In this document: piece after piece, positions 33,598 through 42,837 of the stretch | Layout: every line of letters starts with the position of its first letter | How positions within the stretch are numbered: position 1 is the stretch's first letter | Origin: Acetobacteraceae bacterium | Lineage (GTDB): Bacteria; Pseudomonadota; Alphaproteobacteria; Acetobacterales; Acetobacteraceae | NCBI GenBank assembly: GCA_947373495.1 | Contig: CANBXZ010000008.1 | Coordinates: 1-45,493 of the forward strand | Direction: 5' to 3' | DNA: 45,493 bases | Made by a program: the position numbers and the translations under genes | The notes under the pieces: model-generated | Told to the model about the DNA's origin: nothing | The model's database searches: none | The model's input: the letters and a program-made list of their open reading frames with translations, nothing else

Positions 33598-33796
33598 CGT
33601 GCCAGGAACTTGGCGCAAATGTGAGCGTTCGAGGTTTGACTCGCGCGGATTGATCTGCGCCCATGGCAGTAGCTTCCCGTGCTGCCGCCTTGCCGTGCCT
33701 TCCGGTCCCACCGGGCGCCCTTCAAGCCGAAATCAGCCGGTGGCTGTGGCACGGGCGATCGGCGCCGGTGCGTGAGAGACAAGGAGGGTGCATCGC

Positions 33797-34000
33797 ATGG
33801 CGATTGGCACCGTAAAGTGGTTCAACGCGACCAAGGGCTTCGGCTTCATCGTGCCGCAGGACGGCGGCAAGGATGTGTTCGTGCACATTACCGCCGTGCA
33901 GAAGGCCGGCCTGGCCGGGCTGAACGAGAACCAGCAGGTCAGCTACGACGTGGTGGTGGAACGCGGCAAGGCCGCCGCCGCCAACCTCAAGCCGCTATGA
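33797..34000 (+). CDS. Cold-shock protein (CspA family)
   Basis: This 67-residue single cold-shock domain protein binds single-stranded RNA and DNA and acts as an RNA chaperone. The RNP-1 motif KGFGFIVP and the RNP-2-like VFVHITAV are intact, after the usual start MAIGTVKWFNATKGFGF. The ATG at 33797 is chosen over an in-frame GTG at 33788 because AAGGAGGG lies at 33781-33788 with ideal spacing and family members begin MAxGTVKWF. The roughly 200-base leader after the groEL terminator may carry the promoter. A TTGACT at 33636 is visible but no good -10. A GC-rich hairpin follows the stop. Confidence 0.95.
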   Translation: MAIGTVKWFNATKGFGFIVPQDGGKDVFVHITAVQKAGLAGLNENQQVSYDVVVERGKAAAANLKPL

Positions 34001-34006
34001 GTTGAG

Positions 34007-34043
34007 CGCCGGCCGGGGGTGCCCCTCGGCCGGCGTTCCTTTT
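34007..34043 (+). terminator. Terminator hairpin after the cold-shock gene
   Basis: A perfect 9-bp stem, cgccggccg (34007-34015) with cggccggcg (34027-34035), is followed by an interrupted T-rich tail (ttccttttcc). It lies directly after the cold-shock stop and before the converging stress-protein gene. Confidence 0.75.
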
Positions 34044-34052
34044 CCGGCGCCG

Positions 34053-34574
34053 TCAGACGCCACCCTGGTGCCAAACCCGGGTGGCGCCACAGGCTTGCAG
34101 CGTCATCGCCGCCTTGGCCCGCTTTTCCGGCGAGGCGGCGTGCACCATCAGCACCACACCCGCGACTTGCCCGGCGGCCCGCTGCGCCACGGTCTCGCCC
34201 TGCGGTGCCGCGGCGCCGGCCACGGCCTCGCCAGCCACCGCCGTGGCACCGCCTGCCGCTGCGGCCGCCGCCATTGCGGCCAGCGCCACGCCGCCGGTTG
34301 CCACCACCACGCCCGCGGCCGCCAGCGCGGCCACCGTTGCCGCCATGCTGGTGCCCAGGGTGCGCAGGGTGCGGGTGTCGTCCTCGCGCAGCAGGTTGTC
34401 CTGGTGGCCCTCACCGGGAACGCCAAGGCTCAGGTCGGCGCGCTGGAAGTCGCTGCCTTCCAGCCGCGACATCGCCTCGTTCAGCTTGTCCTTGTCGTGG
34501 AACTCACCGCAGACCTGGGCGGTGGCGTTGCCGGGCGGCGGGGCGCCCTGGGCGCTGTTCGTTGCATCGGCCAT
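34053..34574 (-). CDS. General-stress-type protein with hydrophobic Ala/Gly helices
   Basis: This 173-residue protein is not firmly recognised. The N-terminal part, VCGEFHDKDKLNEAMSRLEG followed by SDFQRADLSL, resembles the short ferredoxin-like domain of YflT-type heat-induced stress proteins. A central stretch of about 55 residues consists almost only of Ala, Gly and Val and could form two membrane helices or a glycine-zipper hairpin. The C-terminal part, VVLMVHAASPEKRAKAAMTL and CGATRVWHQGGV, may be a second copy of the small domain that 'flips' into the membrane topology. It lies 69 bases downstream of the TerB-like gene and converges on the cold-shock gene. Confidence 0.6.
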   Translation of the reverse strand: MADATNSAQGAPPPGNATAQVCGEFHDKDKLNEAMSRLEGSDFQRADLSLGVPGEGHQDNLLREDDTRTLRTLGTSMAATVAALAAAGVVVATGGVALAAMAAAAAAGGATAVAGEAVAGAAAPQGETVAQRAAGQVAGVVLMVHAASPEKRAKAAMTLQACGATRVWHQGGV

Positions 34575-34643
34575 GGCGGGCTGCTCCGCTGTTGTCAGCC
34601 CGCCTCAACGTGTGCCGGGCGCCACTGTTCCGCCCGTGGCGGG

Positions 34644-35063
34644 TCAGATGACCTGGTAGCGCGCCTTGGTGGCGCGTTCGATCGCGCCGGCCACCAGCCG
34701 GTCCAGGTCCATGGCAATGCGGAAATCCTGCAGGAATTGCAGGGCTTCCTGCGCCGGGTCGCCATCCGCCGCCGCCACTTCGCAGGCCAGCAGATAGGCG
34801 GTTTCCCGCAGCCGGCTGGGCAATACCTCCCGAATCAGCTCGAAGGCGCGGTCCAGCCCGTCGGTCTGGCCCAGCAGGCCCAGCACAATCTCCGTCACCC
34901 GGTCGATCTCGCTGGCGGTGAAGTCGGAGAAGACCGGCAATTCCTGCACCAGCCGGGACATCGTGGCCAGTTCGCCATCGGACATGCGGGTGTCTGACAC
35001 GGCGATCAGCACCATGGCGCAGATCAGGGCTTCCTGCGGGTTGAATCGGGTGCTGCCGGGCAT
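34644..35063 (-). CDS. TerB-like (tellurite resistance/DUF) protein
   Basis: This 139-residue protein is all-helical and resembles the TerB family, whose members bind metal ions and associate with membrane stress complexes. Visible family-like segments are EALICAMVLIAVSDTRMSDG, ELATMSRLVQELPVF and ETAYLLACEVAAADGDPAQE. The Asp/Glu placement in S-D-T-R-M-S-D-G-E and A-D-G-D fits the two EF-like metal sites. The ATG at 35063 has a good AAGGAG ribosome site, so it is preferred over the longer open frame. It follows the helicase gene by 63 bases on the same strand. Tellurite resistance itself should not be assumed. Confidence 0.8.
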   Translation of the reverse strand: MPGSTRFNPQEALICAMVLIAVSDTRMSDGELATMSRLVQELPVFSDFTASEIDRVTEIVLGLLGQTDGLDRAFELIREVLPSRLRETAYLLACEVAAADGDPAQEALQFLQDFRIAMDLDRLVAGAIERATKARYQVI

Positions 35064-35126
35064 GTGAGGTACTCCTTGCGCCGCCTTGCTGGCCCTCGGG
35101 GCGGCCGGCGTCAACCGCGCCGGCGC

Positions 35127-38054
35127 TCAACCGTCGGCGAGGAAGTCCCGGGTTTCCACCACCGCCTGCGCCAGCCCCAGCCGGCGCACGGTCACGCCTT
35201 CCGGCAGCCCGGCCAGCAGGCGGCTGGGGCAGGACTTGTCCAGCAGCACGAACACGCCCTTGTCGTCGTGGCGGCGGATCAGCCGGCCGAAGGCCTGGCG
35301 CAGCTTGTGGCGAGCCTGGGCGTCGTCATAGGCGAAGGGCCGGCCATGGCTCAGGTGAATGCGGCGTTCGCGGTGCAGGATGGAAGGGCGCGGCCAGGGC
35401 ACCCGGTCGAACACCAGCAGGCGCAGGCTGCGGCCGGGCACATCCACGCCGTCGCGCATCGCATCGGTGCCCAGCAGGCAGCTTTCCTGCTCGGCGCGGA
35501 ACACGTCCACCAGCGTGGCATTGTCCATGGCGTCGACATGCTGGGCGTAGAGCGGAATGCCCTCCCGCTCCAGTGCCGGGGCGATGCGCTGGTGGGTTTC
35601 CCGCAGCCGGCGGATGGCGGTGAACAGCCCCAGCGCACCGCCGCCGCTGGCCAGGAACAGCGCCTGCATGGCGGCGGCGACCTGGCCGGGCTTGGTCTTG
35701 TCCACATCCGTCACCACCAGGGCGCGGGTACGGCTGGCGTAGTCGAAGGGGGAGGCGACGGCCGCGCGCAGTGCCGGCATGGGCAGGTGGGAAGCGCCGG
35801 TGCGGGCTTCGGCCGCGCGCCAGGCGGCTTCCGGGTTCTCGGCGGTGTCGCGCAGCGTGGCGCTGGTGATGAGCATGCCATGCGCCTGCGCCGCCACCTG
35901 CACCGCGAAGGGCATGGTGGGGTCCAGGTGATGGCGATGCAGCCCGGCATCCACTTCCCGGCCGTCCCGCCGGGACAGCGCCAGCCAGTCCACGAAGGGC
36001 CGGCGCTCCCCGGGTTGCGGCGGGTTGTCCCGCAGCGCGCGCAACATGCCCTGCCAGGCCTGCAACGGCATGATGGCGCGGCGTTCGATGCCCTTGGCGG
36101 CGGTTTCCAGCCGAATCCGCTCGCCAACCTCCAACTCCTCGGCCTCGTCATCCTCCAACCGGGCGTTCAGGCGGTCCCGCAGCATGGTCAGCGGGTCTTC
36201 TATCCGCTTCAGCGCCCGTTCCAGCGCCGCGCCGGTTTCCGCCAGGGCCGGCAGCACCGGGTGCAGGTCGCATTCCACGTCGTAGACGCCGCCATCCTCG
36301 GCGGTGCGGGCCAGCACCTGCTGGCGCGCCACGCGCAGGAAGGCCTCGGTCGGGTTGGCCAGGCCGAGATCCGCCGCCAGCGCCGGGGCGCCGGGGCCGA
36401 CGAACAGCGGTGCCGTCGTCTCCCGCAGCGGCGCGACCTCATCCGCCTCCGCCTCGGGCGGTGGGGACTCGTCTTCCGCCTCGGGCGGCGGGGCCGGGCG
36501 CGGCTCCTCGGCCAGGCGATTCGGCCAGCCCGGGCCGGGCAGGGCGCGGGCGGCGTTCAGCGCCGCGTCCATCGGGGTCAGCAGGTCCGGAATGTCGCCG
36601 GCCAGGTCCTCGATGCGGCGGCGCAGGCCCTTGGCGCGACTGCGGCCGCCCTCGGCACCCAGCAGCCAGCGGCGCAGCTCGGCGGTCTCGCCGCCGGTCA
36701 GCACCGCGCTGAAGGCGGCATCGGCGGCGTCGAACAGGTGGTGGCCTTCGTCGAACACGTAGCGCAGCGGCCGGCCATCCTCGCCGCCGCCCAGCGCCGC
36801 CTGGATCATCACCAGCGCATGGTTGGCCACCACCAGCGTGGCGGTCTTGGCGCGGCGGATGGAGTGTTCGACGAAGCACATCTTGTAGTGCGGGCAGGCG
36901 CTGCGGATGCATTCACCGCGCCGGTCGGCCAGCGGCGCGATGGTCATCGGGCCATACAACTCGCCCAGCCAGCCGGGGAAGTCGCCGCCCAGCAGGTCGC
37001 CATCCCGCGTCGCCTGGGCCCAGCGCGCCACCAGCGCCAGCGGCAGCGCGAAGGCCGGGTGGCTGGCCTGGCCGAGCATTTCCTCCAGGTTCAGCAGGCA
37101 GAGGTAGTTCTCCCGCCCCTTGCGCACCACCACGCGGCGGCGGCGCTCCTCCGGGTCCGGGTAGAGCCGGCTGAGTTCCTGGTCGATCTGGCGTTGCAGG
37201 TTGCGGGTGTAGGTCGAGAGCCAGACCGGCGCGCCGTTCTTTTCCGCCCACAGGCTGGCCGGGGCGATGTAGCCCAGCGTCTTGCCGGTGCCGGTACCGG
37301 CCTCGGCCAGCACCAGGCGCGGTTCGCCCGGAATGTCGCGCGGGATGAAGGCGATGGAGGCGGCGGAGGCGTAGTCCGCCTGTTGCGGCCGCTGCTCGCT
37401 GTCCTCGCCCAGAATCTCGGCCAGGCGGCGGCGGGCCTCGGCCGGTTCCACCCCATAGCTGTTGGGCGGCGGCGGCGGGCCGTCATCCTCCCATTCCGGC
37501 AGCCGGCGCCAGACCTTGTAGGGGTCGATCGAGCCCTTCACCCCGCTGGCGCCCAGCGCCGCCAGCACCGGCTCCGCCCAGGGCCATTCGATGGCCTCGC
37601 CCAGCTTGGCGGCCAGTTGGCCGGCATCCCGGTTCAGTTGCGTGGCGCGGCGCTGGCTGAGATGGCGCAGCAGCAGCTCCGCCATGTCCATCAGTTGGGT
37701 GCAGGCGGCGGCGTCATCCGCCGGGGGCGGCAGGTCCAGCGCCAGGGCCAGGCCGCGCGGTGTCGGCGCGGCCAGCGTTGCCGGCATGGCGAAGGCGAAC
37801 AATTCAAGCAGGTCGAACGCCGTGTCGAACCGCGGCAGGTTCAGCCGGCGCGCGGTGGCCGGGGCATGCACCAGCAGGGGCGGCGGCATGTCCCGCAGGG
37901 CGCGGGCGATCTCAGCGGCGGAAAGGCTGAGCAGTTCGCCGTCGGGCGTCAACAGCGTGCCGCGGCCATGCCCGGCCACCAGCACCGGGCCATTGGGCAG
38001 CACCAGGCGCGGCGGCGCATAGGGGGATTCGGAGCGCGGGGGGCGGGCAGACAT
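35127..38054 (-). CDS. DinG/XPD-like Fe-S superfamily 2 DNA helicase
   Basis: This 975-residue ATP-dependent DNA helicase is related to DinG, YoaA and XPD. Walker A AEAGTGTGKT is at about residues 251-260. The four-cysteine Fe-S pattern appears as NYLCLLN then GECIRSACPHYKMCFVEH. The Walker B box is VFDEGHHLFDAADAAF, and motif VI is RQAFGRLIRRHDDKG. The N-terminal 240 residues are poorly conserved; stretches such as LPRFDTAFDLLELFAFAMP recall a decayed DnaQ-like exonuclease domain, as in some DinG proteins. The likely role is unwinding R-loops or damaged DNA. The ATG at 38054 is one of three possible starts (TTG 38078, ATG 38066), and all lie inside or beside a perfect hairpin. asd is 48 bases upstream. 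Confidence 0.88.
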   Translation of the reverse strand: MSARPPRSESPYAPPRLVLPNGPVLVAGHGRGTLLTPDGELLSLSAAEIARALRDMPPPLLVHAPATARRLNLPRFDTAFDLLELFAFAMPATLAAPTPRGLALALDLPPPADDAAACTQLMDMAELLLRHLSQRRATQLNRDAGQLAAKLGEAIEWPWAEPVLAALGASGVKGSIDPYKVWRRLPEWEDDGPPPPPNSYGVEPAEARRRLAEILGEDSEQRPQQADYASAASIAFIPRDIPGEPRLVLAEAGTGTGKTLGYIAPASLWAEKNGAPVWLSTYTRNLQRQIDQELSRLYPDPEERRRRVVVRKGRENYLCLLNLEEMLGQASHPAFALPLALVARWAQATRDGDLLGGDFPGWLGELYGPMTIAPLADRRGECIRSACPHYKMCFVEHSIRRAKTATLVVANHALVMIQAALGGGEDGRPLRYVFDEGHHLFDAADAAFSAVLTGGETAELRRWLLGAEGGRSRAKGLRRRIEDLAGDIPDLLTPMDAALNAARALPGPGWPNRLAEEPRPAPPPEAEDESPPPEAEADEVAPLRETTAPLFVGPGAPALAADLGLANPTEAFLRVARQQVLARTAEDGGVYDVECDLHPVLPALAETGAALERALKRIEDPLTMLRDRLNARLEDDEAEELEVGERIRLETAAKGIERRAIMPLQAWQGMLRALRDNPPQPGERRPFVDWLALSRRDGREVDAGLHRHHLDPTMPFAVQVAAQAHGMLITSATLRDTAENPEAAWRAAEARTGASHLPMPALRAAVASPFDYASRTRALVVTDVDKTKPGQVAAAMQALFLASGGGALGLFTAIRRLRETHQRIAPALEREGIPLYAQHVDAMDNATLVDVFRAEQESCLLGTDAMRDGVDVPGRSLRLLVFDRVPWPRPSILHRERRIHLSHGRPFAYDDAQARHKLRQAFGRLIRRHDDKGVFVLLDKSCPSRLLAGLPEGVTVRRLGLAQAVVETRDFLADG

Positions 38055-38080
38055 TGGCGGCACCATAGATGCCGCCAATG
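38052..38080. promoter_or_regulatory. Perfect 11-bp inverted repeat spanning the helicase start
   Basis: cattggcggca (38052-38062) and tgccgccaatg (38070-38080) are exact reverse complements around a 7-base loop. The left arm contains the helicase ATG at 38054, and the loop and right arm hold the alternative starts. As RNA it would bury the start codon. As DNA it could be an operator. Confidence 0.75.
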
Positions 38081-38087
38081 GTCAGGG

Positions 38088-38099
38088 GAACAGATGTTC
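38088..38099. promoter_or_regulatory. GAAC-N4-GTTC palindrome upstream of the helicase
   Basis: gaacagatgttc matches the GAAC-N4-GTTC form of LexA site used in Gram-positive bacteria, but not the GTTC-N7-GTTC direct repeat usual in alphaproteobacteria. It lies 33 bases upstream of the helicase ATG and just after the asd stop. Function is uncertain. Confidence 0.35.
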
Positions 38100-38102
38100 C
38101 GG

Positions 38103-39095
38103 TCAGAGCATCCGCTCGGCGATCTGCACCGCGTTCAGCGCGGCGCCCTTCAGCAGCTGGTCGCCGCACAGGAAGAAGTCCAGCCCGCAATCGCCGAACA
38201 CGTCGTTGCGGCGGATGCGGCCGGCTTCCACGTCGTACTGGCCGGTGGCGGTCAGCGGCATGGGGTAGACGGCGTTGGCCACGTCATCCACCACCTTCAC
38301 CCCGGCGGCCTTGGCCAGCACCGCGCGGGCCTGTTCCGGCGTGCAGGGACGCTCGGTCTCGATCGTCACCGCCTCGCCATGCACCCGCAGCGTGGGGATG
38401 CGCACCGCGGTGCAGCTGATGGGCAGGCCCGGCATGCCCATGATCTTCCGGCTTTCCCACGCCACCTTCATCTCCTCCTTCGTGTAGCCGTTGGGCTGGA
38501 AGGTATCGATGTGCGGGATGACGTTGAACGGCAGCGGGTGGCGGAACACCTTGGCCTGCGCCGGGCCGCCTTCCAGCAGCACGCGCTTCGTTTCGTCCAG
38601 CAGCTCGGCCATGCCATCCGCCCCGGCGCCGCTGGCGGCCTGGTAGGTGGAGACGATGACGCGCTTCAGGCCGAAGGCCTGGCGCAGCGGCTCCAGCGCC
38701 ACCACCAGAATGGCGGTGGTGCAGTTCGGGTTGGCCACCAGCCGGGCCTTGCCGATGGCGGCGGCGTTCACTTCCGGCACCACCAGCGGCACGTCATCCT
38801 CCAGCCGCAGCGCCGAGGAGTTGTCCACCACGATGGCGCCCTGCGCCGCCAGGTTGCGGGCATGGGCGCGGGAGAAATCGCCGGAGACCGACATCAGGGC
38901 GAAGTCCAGGCCGCGACCGGCCTCGGGGAAGAAGGCTGCCACCGTCTGCTCGCCCAGCGGCGTTTTCATCACGGTGCCGGCGGAACGGGGGGAGGAGTAC
39001 AGCTTGAGTTCGGTGAGCGGGAATTTGCGGTCCCCCAGCACCTGCACAATCTCGCGTCCTACGGCGCCGGTCGCGCCGAAAACCCCAACCCGCAT
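38103..39095 (-). CDS. asd: Aspartate-semialdehyde dehydrogenase
   Basis: This 330-residue enzyme reduces aspartyl phosphate to aspartate semialdehyde with NADPH, feeding lysine/diaminopimelate, threonine and methionine synthesis. It has [20 protein letters not shown] (NADP site), the active-site Cys in [17 protein letters not shown], and the later [17 protein letters not shown] and [20 protein letters not shown] with the catalytic His. The start has a good ribosome site (AAGGAATGGAG). It is divergent from lysK across a 152-bp gap. The helicase gene follows 48 bases downstream. Confidence 0.95.
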   Translation of the reverse strand: MRVGVFGATGAVGREIVQVLGDRKFPLTELKLYSSPRSAGTVMKTPLGEQTVAAFFPEAGRGLDFALMSVSGDFSRAHARNLAAQGAIVVDNSSALRLEDDVPLVVPEVNAAAIGKARLVANPNCTTAILVVALEPLRQAFGLKRVIVSTYQAASGAGADGMAELLDETKRVLLEGGPAQAKVFRHPLPFNVIPHIDTFQPNGYTKEEMKVAWESRKIMGMPGLPISCTAVRIPTLRVHGEAVTIETERPCTPEQARAVLAKAAGVKVVDDVANAVYPMPLTATGQYDVEAGRIRRNDVFGDCGLDFFLCGDQLLKGAALNAVQIAERML

Positions 39096-39106
39096 GGCTC
39101 CATTCC

Positions 39107-39175
39107 TTAAAAAAGCCGGGAAATAAGGCGGGCGGCATACGCCAGACCGGCCGCGAAGGCCATGTTAATCTGCAT
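39107..39175 (-). CDS. Possible 22-residue leader ORF before asd
   Basis: An ATG at 39175, sitting in the palindrome ctgcatgcag, opens 22 codons (start [13 protein letters not shown]) ending in TAA 11 bases before the asd ATG. The peptide is hydrophobic with two arginines. A run of six T precedes its stop. There is no clear ribosome site, and it contains no lysine, threonine or methionine runs typical of attenuator leaders. It is weakly supported. Confidence 0.2.
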   Translation of the reverse strand: MQINMAFAAGLAYAARLISRLF

Positions 39176-39247
39176 GCAGCGCAGCAATTCGGCCGGGTTT
39201 GATGCACCGCGTTGACCGCCGGGCCGGCCGCTGCCATGTCGGCGGGC

Positions 39248-40816
39248 ATGACAGCCGATCCATCGCTCCGCTCCGTCAAGGCCTGGCCGTTCGAAGAAGC
39301 CGCCAAAGTCGAGGACCGCCTGAAGAAAACAGGCAAGACCGCGGCGCTGTTCGAAACCGGCTATGGCCCTTCCGGCCTGCCGCATATCGGCACCTTCGGC
39401 GAAGTGGCGCGCACCACCTGGGTACGCCGCGCCTTCGAGCGCATGACCGGCCTGCCCAGCAAGCTGATCGCCTTCAGCGACGACATGGACGGCCTGCGCA
39501 AGGTGCCGGACAACCTGCCGAACAAGGAATTGCTGGTTCCCCACCTGGGCAAGTCACTGACCGCCATTCCCGACCCCTTCGGCACCCATTCGTCCTTCGG
39601 CGCCCACAACAACGCCCGGCTGCGCGCCTTCCTCGACCAATTCGGCTTCGAGTATGAGTTCGCCAGCAGCACCGACTACTACAAGGGCGGCCGGTTCGAC
39701 GCCGCCCTGCTGCGCATGGCCGAACGCCACGACGCGGTGCGCGACGTGATCCTGCCGACGCTGGGCCCGGACCGCCGCGCCACCTATTCGCCCTTCCTGC
39801 CGATCCACCCCGACACCGGCGTGGTGATGCAGGTGCCGATGGAGGAGGTGCGCCCGGCCGAGGACCTGCTGGTGTGGGTGGACCCCGAGACCGGCCGCCG
39901 CCACGGCACCCCCATCACCGGCGGTGGCTGCAAGGCGCAGTGGAAGGCGGACTGGGCGCTGCGCTGGTACGCGCTGGGCGTGGACTATGAAATGTCCGGC
40001 AAGGATCTGATCGACAGCGTGAAGCTCAGCGGCGCCATCTGCCGGGTGATGGGCGCCGAGCCGCCGGCCAGCTTCACCTATGAACTGTTCCTGGACGACA
40101 AGGGCCAGAAGATCAGCAAGTCCAAGGGCAATGGGCTGACCATCGACGAATGGCTGCGCTACGCCCCGCCGGAAAGCCTTTCCCAGTTCATGTACCAGGC
40201 GCCGCAGCGCGCCAAGCGGCTGTTCTTCGACGTCATTCCCAAGGCGGCGGACGAATACCTGGCCAACCTGGAAAAGCTGAAGGCCAACCCGGACCCGGCC
40301 AACCCGGCCTTTCACATCCATAACGGCCAGACCAACCAGCCCGGCAGCCCCATCAGCTTCGCCATGCTGCTGAACCTGGCCAGCGTGGTGAATGCCGACG
40401 AGCCCGAGATCCTGTGGGGCTTCATCCGCCGCTACGCCCCGGGCGCCACGCCGGAAAGCGAGCCGATGCTGGCCACGCTGGTGTCCCGCGCCATCAGCTA
40501 CTACCGGGACCGGGTGGCGCCGGACAAAACCTACCGCCTGCCGACCGAGCTGGAACGCGGCGCGCTGGCGGACCTGCTGGCCACGCTGCGCGACCTGCCG
40601 GAGGACAGCACCGCCGAGACGATCCAGAACCTGCTGTTCGAGATCGGCAAGCGCCACGCCTTCGCCAACCTGCGGGACTGGTTCGGCTGCCTGTACCAGG
40701 TGTTGCTGGGCCAGCAGGAAGGCCCGCGCTTCGGCGGCTTCGTCGCGCTGTACGGCATTGCCGGCACCATCGGGCTGGTGGAAACCGCCCTTGACCGTGT
40801 GGCCCCGGCGGCGTGA
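39248..40816 (+). CDS. lysK: Class I lysyl-tRNA synthetase
   Basis: This 522-residue class I LysRS charges tRNA-Lys. The HIGH-type motif is [10 protein letters not shown] (residues 43-52) and the KMSKS-type motif is KISKS (288-292). [31 protein letters not shown] and [20 protein letters not shown] are typical. Class I LysRS is found in archaea, spirochaetes and many alphaproteobacteria. The ATG at 39248 gives the family N-terminus, although ATG 39236 is also in frame; neither has a strong ribosome site. Its stop overlaps the GTG start of the MprF-like gene (40813-40816), which suggests that lysyl-tRNA supply and lysyl-lipid synthesis are linked. Confidence 0.95.
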   Translation: MTADPSLRSVKAWPFEEAAKVEDRLKKTGKTAALFETGYGPSGLPHIGTFGEVARTTWVRRAFERMTGLPSKLIAFSDDMDGLRKVPDNLPNKELLVPHLGKSLTAIPDPFGTHSSFGAHNNARLRAFLDQFGFEYEFASSTDYYKGGRFDAALLRMAERHDAVRDVILPTLGPDRRATYSPFLPIHPDTGVVMQVPMEEVRPAEDLLVWVDPETGRRHGTPITGGGCKAQWKADWALRWYALGVDYEMSGKDLIDSVKLSGAICRVMGAEPPASFTYELFLDDKGQKISKSKGNGLTIDEWLRYAPPESLSQFMYQAPQRAKRLFFDVIPKAADEYLANLEKLKANPDPANPAFHIHNGQTNQPGSPISFAMLLNLASVVNADEPEILWGFIRRYAPGATPESEPMLATLVSRAISYYRDRVAPDKTYRLPTELERGALADLLATLRDLPEDSTAETIQNLLFEIGKRHAFANLRDWFGCLYQVLLGQQEGPRFGGFVALYGIAGTIGLVETALDRVAPAA

Positions 40817-42771
40817 GCACCGCGCTTTCGTTGCTGCGCCGCCATGGCCCGGCGGTGTTCGGCGTGCTGCTGCTGGTGGGGGCGCTGTACGTGGTGCAGC
40901 GCGAATTCCGCAGCCTGAAGGTGGAGGATATCGGCACCGCCATGGCCGCCATTCCGCACCGGGCGCTGTGGCTTTCGGGCGGCTGCACCGTGCTGGCCTA
41001 CCTGGTGCTGGCGATCTACGACAAGCTCGGCTCGCTTTACGCCGGGCACCCGGTTTCCTGGCTGCGCAGCTTCATTGCCAGCTTCTGCGGCTATTCGCTG
41101 GCGCATAACCTGGGCTTCGCCGCGGTCTCGGGCGCCGCGGTGCGCTACCGGCTGTATTCCGCCTGGGGGCTCACCACCCTGCAGATCGCCAAGGTGGTCG
41201 GCTTCACCAGCCTGACCTATGGCCTGGGCGCCATGGTGCTGGGCGGCGCCGTGCTGGTGCTGGAACCCGAGGTGATTCCCTGGTTCGGCCAGCATGCCCC
41301 GCGCTGGGTGCTGCAGGCCTGTGCCGTGCCGCTGTGGGGCATCGTCGCGGCCTATGTCACGCTCAGCCTGTTCATGCAGCGGGTGCGGCTGTTCGGGCAT
41401 GAGGTGGACCTGCCCGGCCCGCGCATGGCGCTGGCGCAGACCAGCCTGGCGGCGGTGGATGTCGCCATCACCACGCTGATCTTCTACGTGCTGCTGCCCG
41501 AGGCCGAGGGCCTGACCTACCTGCGCTTCGTCGGCATCTACCTGGCGGCCTATTCCGCCGGCATGCTGGCGCATGTGCCCGGCGGGCTCGGCGTGTTCGA
41601 CGGCGCCATCCTGATCGGCCTGCAACCCTACATGCCGGCGCCCGAGGTGATCGGCGCGCTGCTGGTGTTCCGGCTGTACTACTACATCATCCCGCTGTTC
41701 GGCTCCGGCGCGCTGTTCGCGGGGTTCGAGCTGAGCCAGCGGCGCGGCGTGCTGAAGCGGCTGACCGCGGCCGGGGAAGGCACCCAGGCGCTGGAGGTGC
41801 CGGCCGCCGCCTCCCTGGTGGCGCTGGCCGGGGCGCTGCTGCTGTTCCTCGGCGCGCTGCCGGTGCGTGGCACCATCATGGAGGCGTGGCTCGGCCATTC
41901 CGCCGCGCTGGTCAGCCAGTTCGCCGCCTCGGTCGTCGGCTCGCTGCTGCTGGTGATGGCCTTCGGGCTGTGGCGCCGGCTGACCATCGCCTGGTGGGGC
42001 AGCCTGGTGCTGCTGCTGAATGGCGGGCTCATCGCCTGGGCGCGGGGCGAGGCGTGGTGGCTATGGGCCGGCTTCCTGGTGCTGGCCGGGCTGCTCGGTG
42101 CGCTGCGCGGCGCCTTCTACCGGGATGCGCGGCTGACCCGCGAGCCGCTTTCGGCCGAAGCCCTGGTGCCGCTGCTGTCGGTGGCCGCCTGCGGCATCAC
42201 CCTGGCGCTGGTGGCCTATGGCGGCCGGGTGGCGGATGACAGTTGGTGGGAAGTGGTGGTTTCCAGCACGGCGCCGGATTCGCTGCGCTTCACCGTCGGG
42301 CTGGCCGGGCTGCTGCTGCTGCTGGGCATGGTGCGGCTGCTGCGCCCGGCCCGGCTGCTGGCGCTGCCCTGGACCCCGGCGCTGCGCCAGCGCCTGGCCG
42401 AGCTGGGGGCAGCCCCGCCCAGCGAGGCCGATGGCGCGGTGTTCGGCGAACGCGACCAGGCCGGGCTGGCCTATATCAGCCGCCCCGGCGTTTGGCTGGC
42501 CCTGGGCGACCCGGTGGGGGAGCGGCGCGACGCCATTTCCGCCATCTGGCGCTTCCGCGACCTGTGCGAGCGCCAGGGCGTGGATGCCGCCTTCTGGCGG
42601 GTCGGGGCCGAATACCTGCGGGTTTATGCCGATATCGGCCTGACCGCGGTGCCGCTGCCCGACGAGGCCGGCAGCGCCCGCTTCCTGGCCTTGCGCGCCG
42701 AACGCGACCTGGAGCGGCTGGACAGCCTGCTGCCGCCGGAACTGCGGCGTTCCGCCGCGCCGCGGCGCTGA
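40813..42771 (+). CDS. MprF-like lysylphosphatidylglycerol flippase/synthase with shortened synthase domain
   Basis: This 652-residue polytopic membrane protein matches MprF (LPG synthase transmembrane region). MprF moves lysyl from Lys-tRNA to phosphatidylglycerol and flips the product outward. Landmarks are [50 protein letters not shown] and [20 protein letters not shown], with about 13-14 helices. The soluble C-terminal domain starts as usual ([40 protein letters not shown]) but the protein ends near RRSAAPRR. Only about 115 residues of a normal roughly 300-residue domain are present. No continuation appears in another frame. The second GNAT-like half, where catalysis occurs, is missing, so it may be a flippase only or depend on a partner. 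GTG start overlaps lysK. Confidence 0.85.
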   Translation: MSTALSLLRRHGPAVFGVLLLVGALYVVQREFRSLKVEDIGTAMAAIPHRALWLSGGCTVLAYLVLAIYDKLGSLYAGHPVSWLRSFIASFCGYSLAHNLGFAAVSGAAVRYRLYSAWGLTTLQIAKVVGFTSLTYGLGAMVLGGAVLVLEPEVIPWFGQHAPRWVLQACAVPLWGIVAAYVTLSLFMQRVRLFGHEVDLPGPRMALAQTSLAAVDVAITTLIFYVLLPEAEGLTYLRFVGIYLAAYSAGMLAHVPGGLGVFDGAILIGLQPYMPAPEVIGALLVFRLYYYIIPLFGSGALFAGFELSQRRGVLKRLTAAGEGTQALEVPAAASLVALAGALLLFLGALPVRGTIMEAWLGHSAALVSQFAASVVGSLLLVMAFGLWRRLTIAWWGSLVLLLNGGLIAWARGEAWWLWAGFLVLAGLLGALRGAFYRDARLTREPLSAEALVPLLSVAACGITLALVAYGGRVADDSWWEVVVSSTAPDSLRFTVGLAGLLLLLGMVRLLRPARLLALPWTPALRQRLAELGAAPPSEADGAVFGERDQAGLAYISRPGVWLALGDPVGERRDAISAIWRFRDLCERQGVDAAFWRVGAEYLRVYADIGLTAVPLPDEAGSARFLALRAERDLERLDSLLPPELRRSAAPRR

Positions 42772-42837
42772 ACGCCGCCCGGCTATTCCGGCTTCGGCCC
42801 GGACATGCTAGGGCGGCTGCCGCATGACCGCCCGCCA

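Noticed and set aside
33601..33780. A tRNA or small RNA gene in the gap after the groEL terminator
   Set aside because: A GTTCGAG-like string suggested a T-loop, but no acceptor or anticodon stems of tRNA form could be traced. The stretch is more simply the leader of the cold-shock gene.
35064..39110. A 1348-codon plus-strand open frame opposite the helicase and asd
   Set aside because: Composition is Gln/His/Arg/Gly-rich with no motif, while the minus strand encodes clear helicase and Asd motifs.
42772..42837. A frameshift hiding the rest of the MprF synthase domain
   Set aside because: All three plus frames after 42771 were read; none continues the domain, and a complete DUF374 gene begins by 42838.
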